From: Echinarachnius parma | Taxonomy: Eukaryota > Echinodermata > Echinoidea > Clypeasteroida > Echinarachniidae | Direction of reading: 5' to 3' | Length of the DNA: 64,000 bases | Assembly: GCA_037951105.1 (NCBI GenBank) | Contig: JBAMJV010003045.1 | Location: 1 to 64,000, forward strand | Part shown: piece after piece, positions 1 to 11,430 of the stretch | Layout: each line of letters begins with the position of its first letter | Position numbering within the stretch: position 1 is the stretch's first letter | The notes under the pieces: generated by a model | Told to the model about the DNA's origin: nothing | The model's input: the letters and a program-made list of their open reading frames with translations, nothing else | Databases searched by the model: none | Translations under genes and position numbers: made by a program

Positions 1-1744
1 GCATTCAGTAACGGACTTTCCCCTCAAGTGCAAGCTGTCTGTGTGCCCAAACTGCAAGCAGGAGATGCCGGCTACACTAGCAGAAGGGTGTGCCAAGGAC
101 TACCCAGGAACGACAGCTTGCAAAACACCATAGATAACTGAAGGACATGAGGCATTACTCCTTGCAGCTGCTGCAAACCGGATGATCAGACCCAAGAACC
201 CATCTGAGACTGCCCAGGAAAGTACACTGCCAAGTGTGGGAAGCATGTGACAGAGGTGGCAAACTTTTGCTGCGAGACCTGCAAGGGCATCTCTGATCTG
301 CCGCCGACTTGCACTGTCCTGGATCATAAAGGGACATCCTCTTTGTGAACAGTCAAGGACAAGGGTGACCTTTGCACTGAAATACTTCAGTAATCGATAG
401 GACCAACACCAGAATATGCATCATGGACCATCACACTGTGGATCGTAGGCAAGGGGGGAACATTGGTCACATCCGATGAAACACTCACGTCTTGGGAACG
501 AGGTCTCGGAGATAGCAGCAAGGAAAATGAGAGAGCTCGAGGCAGAGATAAAATAAATGTGTGGCACAAGCACAGCGCATTGGAGGGTCATGGAAGAGAA
601 ACAGACATGATGTACTATAATGACAATCCCTATTGACGCCATTGTAGAAATGGTTCAAAGAGGTAATGATATGACATTTTGGAGAAGTTTAGTGAAGCCA
701 GGGGAAACTAAATGCTCCGTGGCAGAGGATGCAACAAAATAAGAGTGCAAGATCATGTCCCACATGGCAAAACTGTCTGTCCTTTAAGGAAGCAGGAGTT
801 AACCAGCAGCAGCTCAGTCTCCCTTGTGCAACTAGAGTTGACAGACTTGAACTGGAAAACTGCTAGGATGATTAATATCAACTTTCTTAGAGCGATGTTG
901 AATCATTCACCACCTTTGTCCAATGGGAGGATGGTATGTTCTCACATCACATATTCCGCAATGGCGGGTGCAATTGCTTCTCGTCAATGAGATTTCACAT
1001 GGATGGGAGAGTACAAACAAATGGTCTTTGGAGAGGGCCCCAGGGAAAAGCAGTGGAAATTTCATGCAGGAACAGATGGCAATGTAACTCTTAATCTCTT
1101 TTAGTCGTTACTAATTGGAATTTCATTGTCTGTAGCAGCACAGCAAGGTACTACATCATTGTTTGTTAGCCATCAAGACTCTGCCCAATGGGCAATCATC
1201 CACACCGTGTCTGGATTCAGATGAACACATCTGCATTCCCGAAAAGAATGGATACAACATCTGGAGGGTTGACACTAGAATGGTGAAGGCCAGGGATTAC
1301 AGCGTAAATGGATTCTCACAATCCCACCAAATGGCCATCAGGCAGTGGACAGAACCTCTTCTTCATCACCTCTGCCAAGAAGATAATGCGAACGACAGAT
1401 GTCTCATGCCAACATTCCGATCACGTGCGACAGCGACAGCAAACTGGGGAATCCTGTCCCAACTCTTGGTGGATCCCAAGACCAAGGAGATCCTTGTGGT
1501 CTACCAGAGGATACTGGATGGTAGGAACTCTGAGGTCAGCATTCACCAGTTGGGCAGCTCAAGAAGCCTCGTGGAGCCTGTCCAGCTGAGCTTTGTTCCA
1601 AAGGTCATGAAGGTTGACATATCTTTCACTGGGAACCTTGCCATTCTTGTGGTCTTTGACCAAACCACGAGGATCTTTGAGTACGAGAGGGAGCATCTCC
1701 CAGCCTTAGCCGAGATACCAGGCATGCTGCCATCTGATGACTAA
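1..1744 (+). pseudogene. Decayed TRIM-like (RING/B-box) locus
   Basis: Around 200-350 one plus-strand frame reads like a B-box zinc finger: CGKHVTEVANFCCETCKG followed by TCTVLDHKG, the Cys/His spacing of TRIM proteins. Upstream (about 20-70) a second frame gives CKLSVCPNCKQEMP, reminiscent of the end of a RING finger. The reading frame is interrupted repeatedly between these and the 3' part. The last open stretch (1163-1744, 193 codons) ends in VDISFTGNLAILVVFDQTTRIFEYERE and may be the remains of a C-terminal beta-rich domain; I could not assign it. TRIM proteins are usually E3 ubiquitin ligases. This copy lies on the opposite strand inside the intron downstream of exon e15 of the polycystin-like gene. 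It looks like a dead gene copy. A multi-exon gene with a missed intron is less likely, because stops fall inside the zinc-finger region. Confidence 0.45.
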
Positions 1745-2009
1745 ATGAGGTTAGCAGGATTGCTTTTGCCATTAAGAGATCAATTCACTTGTTATGGATT
1801 ATTCAGAAATAACGACTGCCAACAATCAGTTTAGTAAAATATTTCTTTGAATTTATACCTGCATTGCACTGTATATTAAATAAAAAGTAACTAAGTTCTT
1901 CCAAATGTAGTTGGAAGACAACTTTTTCTTTAAAACAGGAAAACATACTTATAGGTCACTCTACATCAAATCACCCAATTTTCAGACCACTTTTACACAT
2001 AATACATAC
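1745..2009. other. Intron, nothing recognised
   Basis: AT-rich intron sequence between the decayed TRIM locus and the shadow exon. I see no gene, terminal repeat or simple repeat. Confidence 0.5.
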
Positions 2010-2098
2010 ATGTGAGTCAATGATGCCATCAAAGGCGTTTTCAACGCTTTCTTCTACAGATTAAAGTGCCTCATCAGGAAGCTGGAAGAAGGATGATC
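2010..2098 (-). pseudogene. Shadow copy of exon e15 (3' part)
   Basis: About 90 bp closely match the 3' end of exon e15 (2220-2310), and the similarity runs on into the flanking intron (1990-2009 against 2200-2219). The reading is interrupted by an in-frame TAA where e15 has LES. The donor position still reads CAT|GTATGT. It looks like a local tandem duplication of the exon end that has decayed. Confidence 0.8.
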
Positions 2099-2219
2099 AA
2101 ACATGTACATTGCTGGTCTCATAACCTAACAACTTCCAAATGTTCTTTTACAGGTGAACACAGCTTTTTTTCTTTCAAACAAGACAAGGTTTTTTAGAAC
2201 TTTAACACAATATACTTAC

Positions 2220-2483
2220 ATGTGAGTCAATTATGTCATCAAAGGCGTTCTCCCTGCTTCCTTCCACAGATTCAAGTGCCTCGTCTGGCAGCTGGAAGAA
2301 GGATGATCCGACTTTGCTGTCTTTCACACTGGCTGCCACCTCCCACCTCTCTTGCCTCTGTAGGACCATAGACAGGGCATCGGTTTGGACCACAGTGCGC
2401 TCTTCCCCCGGGACTTTGTTCTTCAGGATGGCCGTCTGAAGATTTGCCAAGGATTCCAGAGTAGCCAAGGTGACATTGCGAGC
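2220..2483 (-). CDS. Polycystin/REJ-like exon e15 (GAIN-like region)
   Basis: 88 codons, phase 0 at both ends. The acceptor is TTGTAG|GCT and the donor CAT|GTAAGT. It reads ARNVTLATLESLANLQTAIL..., ending in DDIIDSH. The helix-rich text with LQ/LQTA spacing fits the region N-terminal to the GPS of polycystin-1 proteins. It is the last exon of the gene in this window; the next one must lie to the left of base 1. Confidence 0.85.
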
Positions 2484-2636
2484 CTACAATATGGAAAGAT
2501 AAAGACATTGTTGGGTATGTTTTGTTATCTCAGGACATTTGATATTTCACCAGACAATCTGCAGCTAGGGCATACGATTCTGCAGCAGTACATGTACAGT
2601 CCTGCCAAATTTAAGAAACTGTTCACTTACAGCCAA

Positions 2637-3094
2637 GGGACCATCTACAAAGTACGTACGCATATTTGGGTCCGAAATTTACCCCCCTCCCCCCTGAACG
2701 CATGTGGTCCAACCCCCCCCCCCCCCCGTACGGACATACGCAAATTTTCGGATGAGTTCCAGTACATGCGCAGTTTTCAAACCGCTGTTTTTTTGTGTGT
2801 ATCTCCTCTGTTTCAATGGAAGAGTACAACCCAACTGGAACCTGATGGGTCTAGTATTCACTCTAGATATGGGGATTGCAAAATATAGTGCTAGTAGGGA
2901 CATGTTAACCTGTTATACGTCATGGAACATCGAGCTCGGGTATAGGTACTGACACAAAAACTGCATATGCTTTTTTGCGTACGCAAACGGTGAGACCCCC
3001 CTCCCCCCTGTACGCATACCGTACGCATCGGCGCGAACCCCCCCCCCCCCCCCCCCCCCCACTAAAGTGCGTACGTACTTTGTAGATGGCCCCC
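2637..3094. mobile_element. TIR element (CCATCTACAAAGTACGTACG type)
   Basis: Ends are inverted: CCATCTACAAAGTACGTACG at 2641-2660 and its complement at 3069-3088, preceded by GGG. The interior holds long C runs (about 2709-2727 and 3040-3060) and ACGTACGCA motifs. No coding capacity. A 90-bp relative lies at 57912-57999. Non-autonomous DNA element; superfamily not clear. Confidence 0.75.
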
Positions 3095-3312
3095 AAACTA
3101 TTTCTAATTTTGTGAACTTGGGATGCACTTTACTCAAATTATTTCTCATGTTACTAATATAGATCTACAGTTGTTTTGCTTGTTATTTGAAATGAGAGAT
3201 TTCATCTGTCACAGGAAGTTCTAAGCTTTCATAGAATAATATTGGATGAGATATATTTCCTCTGGAACTTTCATGGATTTCAAACATTCATCCATTCACA
3301 AAAGTACCTTGA

Positions 3313-4918
3313 TATAAACCCCTCAAAAAAAGTTCGGAAACTCAAGTTTGATCGATTATATCTATGTTCTTATGAAATCATAATGGTTATATTTGGTATC
3401 ACTTGAAAGAGTGTGTATACCTCTTTAAAATGATACCAAATTTGTAAGCATCACGAGCACGAGGTATGCGAAGTATATTTGAGAATGGGGGAATGTCAGA
3501 AGTGAAATGTCACAAATGGCGCCAAAAAACTTCAGTTGGAAGGTCTGACATCCATATCACGGTCTTTCTCAAGTTCAAATTCTTTCGACGATGAATATCT
3601 TGACAATGAAGAGATGCTGTTGAATACGGTATCAGAAAAAAGCCTGTTTAATTATCTTTCCAATGACACCTCACTTGGAATGATTATGAAAGCCGGGTAG
3701 GCACAATAGAGGTGAATATTGGGGAAGATCGACATCAAAATGTAAACAAAATGCATTTGATTGTGTGAAATTAAAGGCATTGCATCCAAAAATGACTTTT
3801 TGTGGGGATATTTTAGTACTTTACTTTACATAATCATTATGAAATTCAACATCATGTTGAAGTGTGTTAATTTGTCAAAAAAATAATGCCCCATTCATAG
3901 TGGTTATGTGATTTAGGTGTGTGTAGTACCTCTAAATGTATGGGACTCAAAATGACACATTGCAATGTCGAACTTCTACCATTTGATACGTGGTAATAAG
4001 GGCATACCTACACGGTCAAAGAGGGCGCTAATATGCCAGTTCTGGCCAGTTTGCGTAGGTTTAGAGAAATTTGATGCATTTTCAAAACATCAAGTTTGTG
4101 AGTTTCCTGTACTGCACACTCACATTCCGCATACTCATTGCAAATGAGATATCATATTAAAGATAAATTAACGAGCTTTCCGATAGTGAAACACGGAATG
4201 ATGATAGAGTTATGATTAATACAACAATATCTTACCGGAATCTTGAAACAAGAAGCCACGGTCTTAAATTCATAGCATTAATAGACCCCCATATCCGGTT
4301 TTACTGCACACACCCCAATAGCATAATTATTACAGGCGAGACATAATTTTAAGGAAAAATAAACACGCTTTCACATGATGTTAAATTTACTGATGATTAT
4401 GCAATGTAAAACCCCAAAACATCTCCTCCAATAGTCGTTTTTCCATGCAACGCCTTCAATTTCACAAAATTAAATGCATTTTGCAACATTTCACTTTCGG
4501 CCCTCCCCATATTCAGCTGTACCATACTTTACATGTTAATAAAATTGTTACGGACATAATTGTATTGAAAAGATAGACACATGGGCTTTAAAATGCTACC
4601 AAATTTGATAAGTTTAAATCCTTTGAACACGCTACAATCTTCGATACAACTTGAACCTTAAAAAATACGACACAAGAGTCAAATTTCCCAATTGAATACT
4701 TTCGGCCCATTTTGCGACATTTGACTTCTGACCTTCCTCCATTCTGAAACGCACTGCGTATTCCCTGATTTGAAATAAATGACAAATAATGTACCATTTT
4801 AAAGGGAAATCATCATGCATTGCAATGACACTAAAATTTTTAAAAAATACAATTTGACAATAAGAGTGATATATTCGATCAAAGTTGAGTTTCCGAAAAA
4901 ATTTTGAGGGGTTTATAT
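3313..4918. mobile_element. 1.6-kb TIR element, non-coding
   Basis: Terminal inverted repeats of about 45 bp (TATAAACCCCTCAAAAAAAG at the left, its counterpart ending 4918), continuing as GGAAACTCAA and TTGATCGA. A TA target duplication is possible. The interior has repeated short blocks such as GCATTTTGC and CATTTGACTTCTGACC in both orientations, but no long open frame. The sequences just outside the element (about 3245-3300 and 4972-5028) resemble one another, so the site may also have been locally duplicated. Confidence 0.7.
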
Positions 4919-5166
4919 AGAAATATATAGTTTCTTCTTTTTATACTCTTGAATCATTTATATATTAAAGAATATGAGATATGTTTCCTCTCAGGAACTT
5001 TCGTGACTTTCGAACAGTCATCCATGAAACAACAAAGTAAAAAACAAACCCATAATTGATATACACATGTGTGTATGCATACTTGTGTTAGTGTTATACT
5101 TCAAATCAATTTAATATTGACATAGAAAGGTAGTAAATATATCAAGTATAGTAGTGTATTACTTAC

Positions 5167-5281
5167 ATTCTGAGTAATATCTGTGGCAGTTTGGGAATCC
5201 CCAGAAGTACTGCCATTTTTTGCAAGTGATAATGTAGAATAGGATGCTTCCATCACATTGGATAACCCAGAAATAATGAAC
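5167..5281 (-). CDS. Polycystin/REJ-like exon e14
   Basis: 115 bp; acceptor TTTACAG|G, donor AAT|GTAAGT. It starts with one base that completes a Gly codon from e13 and ends in phase 0. Reads FIISGLSNVMEASYSTLSLAKNG, then STSGDSQTATDITQN. Part of the helical region before the GPS. The phase match on both sides supports it although it is short. Confidence 0.8.
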
Positions 5282-5364
5282 CTGTAAATAAGCCAATCAT
5301 GAAAGTTTGGTATTCCATAAGCAGTAACATTTTAAACTTGTTATTATATGTTGAGGTCAAGTCT

Positions 5365-5433
5365 GGTCACAATGCTGACGAAGGCTGTAGATGACAGCCG
5401 AAAACTTGGAGGTAAATATTTGTATTGTGATCA
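5365..5433 (+). ncRNA. Hammerhead-like ribozyme motif (Penelope-type)
   Basis: CTGACGA (5375-5381), one extra A, a perfect 6-bp stem II (GGCTGT / ACAGCC) and GAAA (5400-5403) stand in hammerhead order. Flanks GGTCACAAT (5365-5373) and ATTGTGATC can pair as stem I. The segment between GAAA and stem I is longer than in a clean minimal ribozyme, and the cleavage triplet is uncertain. It is probably a decayed remnant of a retroelement end lying in the e13-e14 intron. Confidence 0.5.
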
Positions 5434-5439
5434 AAAGTT

Positions 5440-6575
5440 TAAAATGTAAACTTCTCAACCTGTAATATGGATAAGAAAATCAAATAATACACATTTTCTT
5501 GAATTTAAGAGCCCTGATATAAGACTTTCATAATATAAAATGAGGCAAACACATTTACATTCCTCATGTCTAATTTTTTGTCTTCCAGATGTCAACTTTA
5601 TTGTTGGACCAGAATATTTTACTTTTGATTATTCTAATGTTTATGTAGAAATAAGGTATAGAAATTTGTTCGTTGTTGCTCAGGTGGGATCTATAAATGT
5701 ATAATATATACAAATTTCTTTTGTTCAAATGAATTTAGGATTATCAGTTTATACCCAAACTAGTACTACTTAACGCCAAATGACAGTATTGGGAAACGCC
5801 CCACACAAAACATGAAATTTACGCTCTTATCACCAACCATAATTTTTTTTTACTAATATGGGAAAAATTTGGCCAAGAAACTATTAATTGATATATTTGC
5901 AATTTAGAAAACGATCTGTAGATTATACAGATTGATATCCTTGATGCATAATCATAATGCTTGACGGATGTAACTTGAAATGTTCATTCGCACATTACAT
6001 GCAAAGCAGCGAACCCCGCAGCGTGTGGCGCAGAATGGCTAGCCGATCACAGCCGAGGATGCCCGGGCCGACAAGCTGTGAACTCTCACTCAATATAATC
6101 GGAGACGCATGTAATTTTCCTTACTTGTCCGCATTTTACAATGTTATATGGTTCATATTTTACATGTATATAAGCCCTCTTTTATACTATTTGAACTTCA
6201 TTTTTTCAATTTGTTTGGCCAATAGACTGGATTTCTGTGATTTTCCCAATACTGTTTTATGGCTTTAATAGATATATGGATGTAGATATTTGTTCAGGTG
6301 GAATAATAGATTACCATATTATACCATGCAACTAGTGTAGATATAATGTAGAAATGTGTAGATCTATACATGTAGAAATCTTTTTCACTTGAGAATGAGA
6401 ATGAGAAGGCCGTCGGGTCGATTTTTTGCTTAATTGAGTTTTGCATACCATCGTGTACAGTAGCCTCGTCTATGTTAAAATGCCAAATTTCCAGATAATA
6501 ATTATTTATCATTTTTTGAATATTTGTCAAAACATGAAGAGAGCAAAATTAAGTTTGTTCAAGGCTCCCAAACCT
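5440..6575. other. Intron, nothing recognised
   Basis: AT-rich intron. A GC-richer 85-bp island (about 6003-6088) stands out, but I see no structure in it that I can name. Confidence 0.5.
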
Positions 6576-6578
6576 TAA

Positions 6579-6736
6579 AGGGCATCAAGCGTGGGGATGC
6601 TACATAGCGGGTCGCCATTTTGAACTGGGTTAGTTTGCACGCACCGCATGACACTGAGCTAACGTGCATTACGCACCGTGCGCAACGCGTATGCAAGATG
6701 GCGCCGCGCATCTGATTTGACGAATCTGAACTACCT
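6579..6736. mobile_element. 158-bp MITE, TTAA target, copy 1
   Basis: GC-rich 158-bp unit flanked by TTAA at 6575-6578 and 6737-6740. It starts AGGGCATCAAGCGTGG and ends GAATCTGAACTACCT. A copy of the same length lies in the opposite orientation at 53660-53817. The TTAA target suggests a piggyBac-like or Kolobok-like transposase in trans. Confidence 0.85.
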
Positions 6737-6994
6737 TTAAGCATGATTATCTCCAAAGTACAAAAAGTGACTTAGCGCCCTTCTGGTTCTCAACTGACAA
6801 AATGTTGTTTTATCAGAAAATTAGTGATTCTCATGATGGACATGTTAATAATTGACTTCTTGATTTAAAATGTTATATTTCCTTTATTCCTTATGTAAGT
6901 TTTTCAATTCTAAACTTTAAAATGTCCTTCTTTATTTCTGTACAGGCATTTTATTCAAGATTTTACTGTACTGAACATGAATGGTGCATGTTTA

Positions 6995-7820
6995 TACCGT
7001 CGCTGGGCAATTAAAAGGACAAATTGACGGTATCGATAGCAAAATACGATACATACTTTTTTTGAAGAAAACAAATTTTTGGCAATTATTTTTTTTTAAT
7101 GCCAAATTCAGTAACTATGTTTAGTGAAAAGGTTAGGTAGGCTTTATAGCTACCAAGTCGTTTAATTTGGCATATGCTCAGTTCTTTTTAACGGAGTTAT
7201 TACGCATTTCTTATATTGTCCTTATTACACGCGATATGATGCCCCGATATCGTGCATGTAAAAAGGACAATTATGCAATTGCCCTTTTACGCGCATTGAC
7301 AATGCACAGCCAATGCGCGCTACGTGGCGCGATAACGGGCAACAAAAAGGGCAAAGTCCATTGTGTCCTTTTTGTTGCCCATATCATACGCGCACGAGGT
7401 GCGCGTTGAATCGTGTATGCCAAACATGCAAAAGAGTAATTTCATCGCCGCTTCAATTAAAATTGGTGAAACTTGTGGCCTTACGTATGTGCAGATATTG
7501 TAACCAATGTTATGTTTTTACGGAAAAGTAGTCAAATAACACACTTCATTCGTTATAAGTGTATTTATTCTTATCCAAATTACACCGCTCGGCAGTTCGT
7601 GAAAAACGTTTTTGTCCTTTTTGTTGCCCAAATACGCACAATGTTTTCATTTTGTCTTTTTGTTATTTTTGATTTTCTCAAAAAGTAGGGCATATATGGG
7701 GATTCTAATTATATCATCGCATAGGTATTTAAGTACTCTATCTGAAAATAAAATAAAAACAAAATCGATATTTAACGATAATATCGGCCAATTTGCCCTT
7801 TTAATTGCCCAGCGACGATA
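6995..7820. mobile_element. Element with reiterated GGGCAA..AAAAGGRCAA motif
   Basis: Inverted ends of about 30 bp: TACCGTCGCTGGGCAATTAA at 6995 and its complement ending 7820, continuing AAGGRCAAATTG. The subterminal motif recurs inside as GGGCAACAAAAAGGGCAA and complements (7337-7353, 7362-7380, 7613-7630) and at about 7258-7290. No coding capacity. Terminus TGGGCAATT matches those at 39894 and 44104. Confidence 0.7.
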
Positions 7821-8112
7821 CTACAAAAGAGATTGTAAATTAAGTTATATTTGTAATTAAAAAAAAGAAGAATATGACGTTAATTTTTAGATTAGCAATT
7901 AAGTCTTAATTAAGTAGGCTATTTTGCTGCCATAAGACAGACTTTTCAACTTGCATTTTACACATACTTGTACATAGAGAAGCAAAATGAAAGTCTGGAA
8001 TCAAACTTGAAAGAAAGGCTTTGTTTCTACTGATACACTGTCAATTGTGTTATAAGTGATTAAACGTGGAAATATATTTTAATGCTGAAATTCTTATGTT
8101 GTCCTGGTATAG

Positions 8113-9035
8113 AGTGGTGAAGTGTGATGTCATCAATGATGTCATAATTACCTTTTTTTTTAGAATTTTCAAATTTGATTTTCATTTTCCGAAAGAACAT
8201 CAAAAATAATGTCCAAATACCGAAAATCAATTGAATATGTTAAAGGGGTAGTTTAGTTATGGTAAGGCTGAACTTTAGTAGCCAAAACCTGCACAGTAAC
8301 ATTATAAACTAATAGTTATGACTCCACCATGCTCGAAAGGTATACAAAATTACAAACGACTAAGTAAAAAGCCTGTTATCATTCAAAAAGAGTCATTAAA
8401 ACACAAGAGGGCGCTTTTTAAAAAGGCATTGGTTTCAACCATTTTCATACAAAATTATGCATGTGCTGTTTTATTGATATAATGATTGAATAGCGAGATC
8501 ATCAACAACTATTTAAAAAACGCTTTTGAACATTTTTGAAAAAGTGCAAGCATTTTTTTATTTTTTCTAAAAATCATCTAATTATTTGGGCCCCAAATAA
8601 TTATAAGATCAGATATATTTATTGATATTTCAGCCGTTTCTGGGTCGATTTTGACCAAATAAAGTTTATTCTGCCATTAAAATTGCATGTTCTCTCAAAT
8701 TCGACACTCAGTTTTTCATTACCTCACAAAAAAAATTGTAATGTGCAGCGCCCTCTCTACCAAAACTAAACTACCCCTTTAAGTATTGGCTGAGATATGC
8801 CCATCCGAATGAATTTGTTTGACAATAGGCACTCAGTGTTATACTGCTCTGGCTCATAAAGTTATGAACCTGTGCACTATAACATGGGCATATCTCAGCC
8901 AATACTAAACATAAACAATTGATTTTCGGTATTTAGACATTATTTGTTATTCTCTTTCTGAAAATGAAGTTCAAATTTGAAATTTCTAAAAAATATTTTT
9001 ATGACGTCATGGCATCTGTACTCTATTGATTGTAT
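8113..9035. mobile_element. Foldback element split by a MITE
   Basis: Arms of roughly 130-150 bp face each other: GACATTAT..CCAAATACCGAAAATCAATTG at the left, the complement at about 8915-9010. The left arm is cut by the TTAA-flanked MITE at 8244-8778 and resumes with GTATTGGCTGAGATATGCCC, which is matched on the right at about 8886-8907. Outer ends are approximate. Confidence 0.7.
8244..8778. mobile_element. 535-bp MITE, TTAA target, family M copy 1
   Basis: TIR AGGGGTAGTTTAG / CTAAACTACCCCT with TTAA on both sides (8240-8243, 8779-8782). Non-coding. Contains GAGGGCGCTTTT and GGGCCCCAAATAATT landmarks shared with copies at 58672-59188 and 61833-63712. Confidence 0.9.
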
Positions 9036-9311
9036 GCTTGCATGGTGAAACAATTCTTCAGGGGTCTGTGCGCCAGGAACAAATGTTAATTTTGTGGGGC
9101 TTCTAAAGTCATATTCCATTTAGAATTATTTAATTTTGAAGAAATCACTAATTTCCAACCACAACCACAAAATATTTTCTATCAATGATTTATGTATTGT
9201 ACATATTCAATTACACTAATATTGATATACAAGTATATAGAGTGAAATCTCAAATGATGAAGTTGTAAATTTTGTTCAGGTCAAGACATGGTTTGGCGTC
9301 CTTGACAAGTT

Positions 9312-9727
9312 GTAGAGCCCTAAAATGAAGTAAAGCTGACCATTGTTGTAATGACCATAATGTAGTTAACATATCGCGCTCCAAAATTGGATAAATACAT
9401 GCAACCACAAATGTAGTAACATGTCATCCACAAATGTTAAATTGTATGTTTACATATTATGGGCCACATGTAACTACATTGGTAGTCGTTAAAACATTTT
9501 AAGCCGCAATATTTAATACTAAATTTGTGCTCAATTTGAGCTCCGATGGTTGAGCAACACGGTCTGGCAATCCGGAGGTCTTGGGTTCAATTCCCGGCAA
9601 ATTAAGCCCATTTTTCTTTGCTAATTTTCTATTATTCAATTTCTTTACAGTCAGTTCCCATAATGTTTTAATTTAAATTTGTGGTCATTACAACACCGAT
9701 TGGCTATTGGCTATTTTAGGGCTCCAC
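9312..9727. mobile_element. TIR element carrying a tRNA-like segment
   Basis: Imperfect inverted ends GAGCCCTAAAAT and, further in, TGTTGTAATGACCA on both arms. Inside at 9539-9602 lies a tRNA-like stretch: TGGTTGAGCAACACGG resembles a pol III A box and GGGTTCAATTCCC a B box. Either a SINE landed inside a MITE or the element gained a pol III promoter. Confidence 0.55.
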
Positions 9728-9748
9728 ATGTACAAGGGTATGACTTAC

Positions 9749-9843
9749 CCTGCTGTTTCGTCAATTGCATCCTGGCCCACTCCAATGCTGCTTTGATCAC
9801 TCAGGAATCTGCTCATATCTTGGAAGCTCTTAGCTGATGACAG
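9749..9843 (-). CDS. Polycystin/REJ-like exon e13
   Basis: 95 bp; acceptor ATTCCAG|CTG, donor AGG|GTAAGT. Starts in phase 0 and ends two bases into a Gly codon finished by e14. Reads LSSAKSFQDMSRFLSDQSS, then IGVGQDAIDETAG. Helical, as expected before the GPS. Confidence 0.8.
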
Positions 9844-10630
9844 CTGGAATGTGACATTTATAGAATAGCAGTAGAATTACAAACCATTAAAAGACAATTG
9901 ATCAATCAATCCATCATTAAATTTACCCATCCATAAATCTATCTATTCATCTATCTATCAATCCATCCATAATCTGTAAATCAATTCATAAATTGATCGA
10001 TCGAACAACCTTTGACCAATGAATGAATGGATAAAACCTTATTTAGTACTTTAAAAGTGCAACACCTCAGGGGTAACAAACTAGTTGGTTTTGCCAATGT
10101 TGGAAGAAAAAATCTTTCACAAGTGACTGTATTTTGACCAATTGCATGGCTGGAGCATTCTTTGTAGGGACTTGGATATGAATTCCCATGTGATATGATG
10201 GCCGCATGAATAGAGTACTTTAAATAACAATCACTATTATTATTAATGAGTATACCTATGTGTAACTAAAACTCATTTCTAGTTCCAAATTGAGATGCAG
10301 TTGAACAATTAACCAAGCACACAGTAAATGATTAGTTCACTGCTCAAATTAACCAGCCATTTGATAACTGCACACAATGCAGAGATAAACAATCTTCTCT
10401 AATAAATAATAATAACAATATAGCGCTATTCACATGAGTTTATTGCTTTATGATTATTACCCAGGTCAAACTGCAATCATTCCTGCAATTTTTCCACTCC
10501 TCTTGGGAATATTCCAGCCAGTCGCACATAGTGCCTATAGAATCCTTTGGGGTACCCATTTTTAAATATGGGTCAAGAACAGTAAATATATAGGTAAATG
10601 TTCTTGCTGAAAGAAAAATGGGATGGCCAT
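9844..10630. other. Intron, little recognised
   Basis: Degenerate CATC/CTAT simple repeats at about 9895-10010, otherwise plain AT-rich intron. Confidence 0.5.
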
Positions 10631-10634
10631 TCTG

Positions 10635-10815
10635 GTTTCGAACTCGGGATGTCACGATTGCCTCTCTGGTACCTCTTTATACTCCTACATCAAGAGCAGC
10701 ACATATGGATTTAATGTATTGCCAAAGAACACAAGTGAAGGGTATGCTTGGGTATTATGTTTAAAACCCATGACCTCCTGATTGCAAAGCTCATGAGTCA
10801 TGCTCTACCAGTGTT
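10635..10815 (-). repeat. tRNA-derived SINE fragments
   Basis: On the minus strand two tRNA-like stretches occur: one with CCCGAGTTCGAAACC (B-box-like, about 10635-10655) and one with CTGGTAGAGCATG (A-box-like) and AGGTCATGGGTTT at about 10765-10812. A relative of the second stands at 15618-15685. They look like SINE debris, not working tRNA genes. Confidence 0.5.
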
Positions 10816-11430
10816 CCCAGATAACAATGCGACGTTGGCGGAACGTAGTCTATAGTCGGCACCGTCGCGGTTGGAAAAACAACGTTTAGCCAACGTTGGC
10901 CTACGGTAAATTCACAACCATATTTTTGCAGTCGGCGAGCTGACGTTAAAACAACGTTGAGCCGACGTTGGCTGTTGACTGTTGGCAAACTGGTCGGCAA
11001 ATGTACGTTGAAACAACGTTGGGTGATAGTTAGACGAACAATCATATTTATATGGTCAAAAAGCAAACGTTGGGCCAACGTTTCGCCTACTACGTTGGAT
11101 ATTGGTTGGCTAGTTGACGTCGTATTAACGTTTGACAAACAACCGCATTACGACGGTAGGCAAGCCAACGTAGGGCCAACGTTCACTTATATAGTCGTAT
11201 GAACGTTGGGGTTTAGTCGGCTCAATGTTGGCTTGACGTCAGAAATAGCAAAATAAAAAGGTTGGGCAAACGTTGGCGCAACATTGGCAATTGACGTTGG
11301 CTTATGGGGGTTGGGCCGACGAGGGCCCAGCGGCAAGAATGACGTGGGCAAAACGTCACGTTTTGACGTTGGCCCAACATGACCGCCTACATTGGGCCAA
11401 CGATGGGCCAACGTAGCATTGTTATCTGGG
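10816..11430. mobile_element. 615-bp ACGTTGG-rich element, copy 1
   Basis: Ends CCCAGATAACAATGC and GCATTGTTATCTGGG are perfect inverted repeats. The interior is full of the palindromic word CCAACGTTGG and variants. Short overlapping frames on both strands come from the repeats and are not genes. An apparently identical copy sits at 14268-14882. A relative with CCCAGGTAGCA ends is at 38887. Confidence 0.85.

Noticed and set aside
9539-9602. Functional tRNA gene
   Set aside because: A- and B-box-like words are present but no cloverleaf with paired acceptor arm can be drawn; it is SINE-like.
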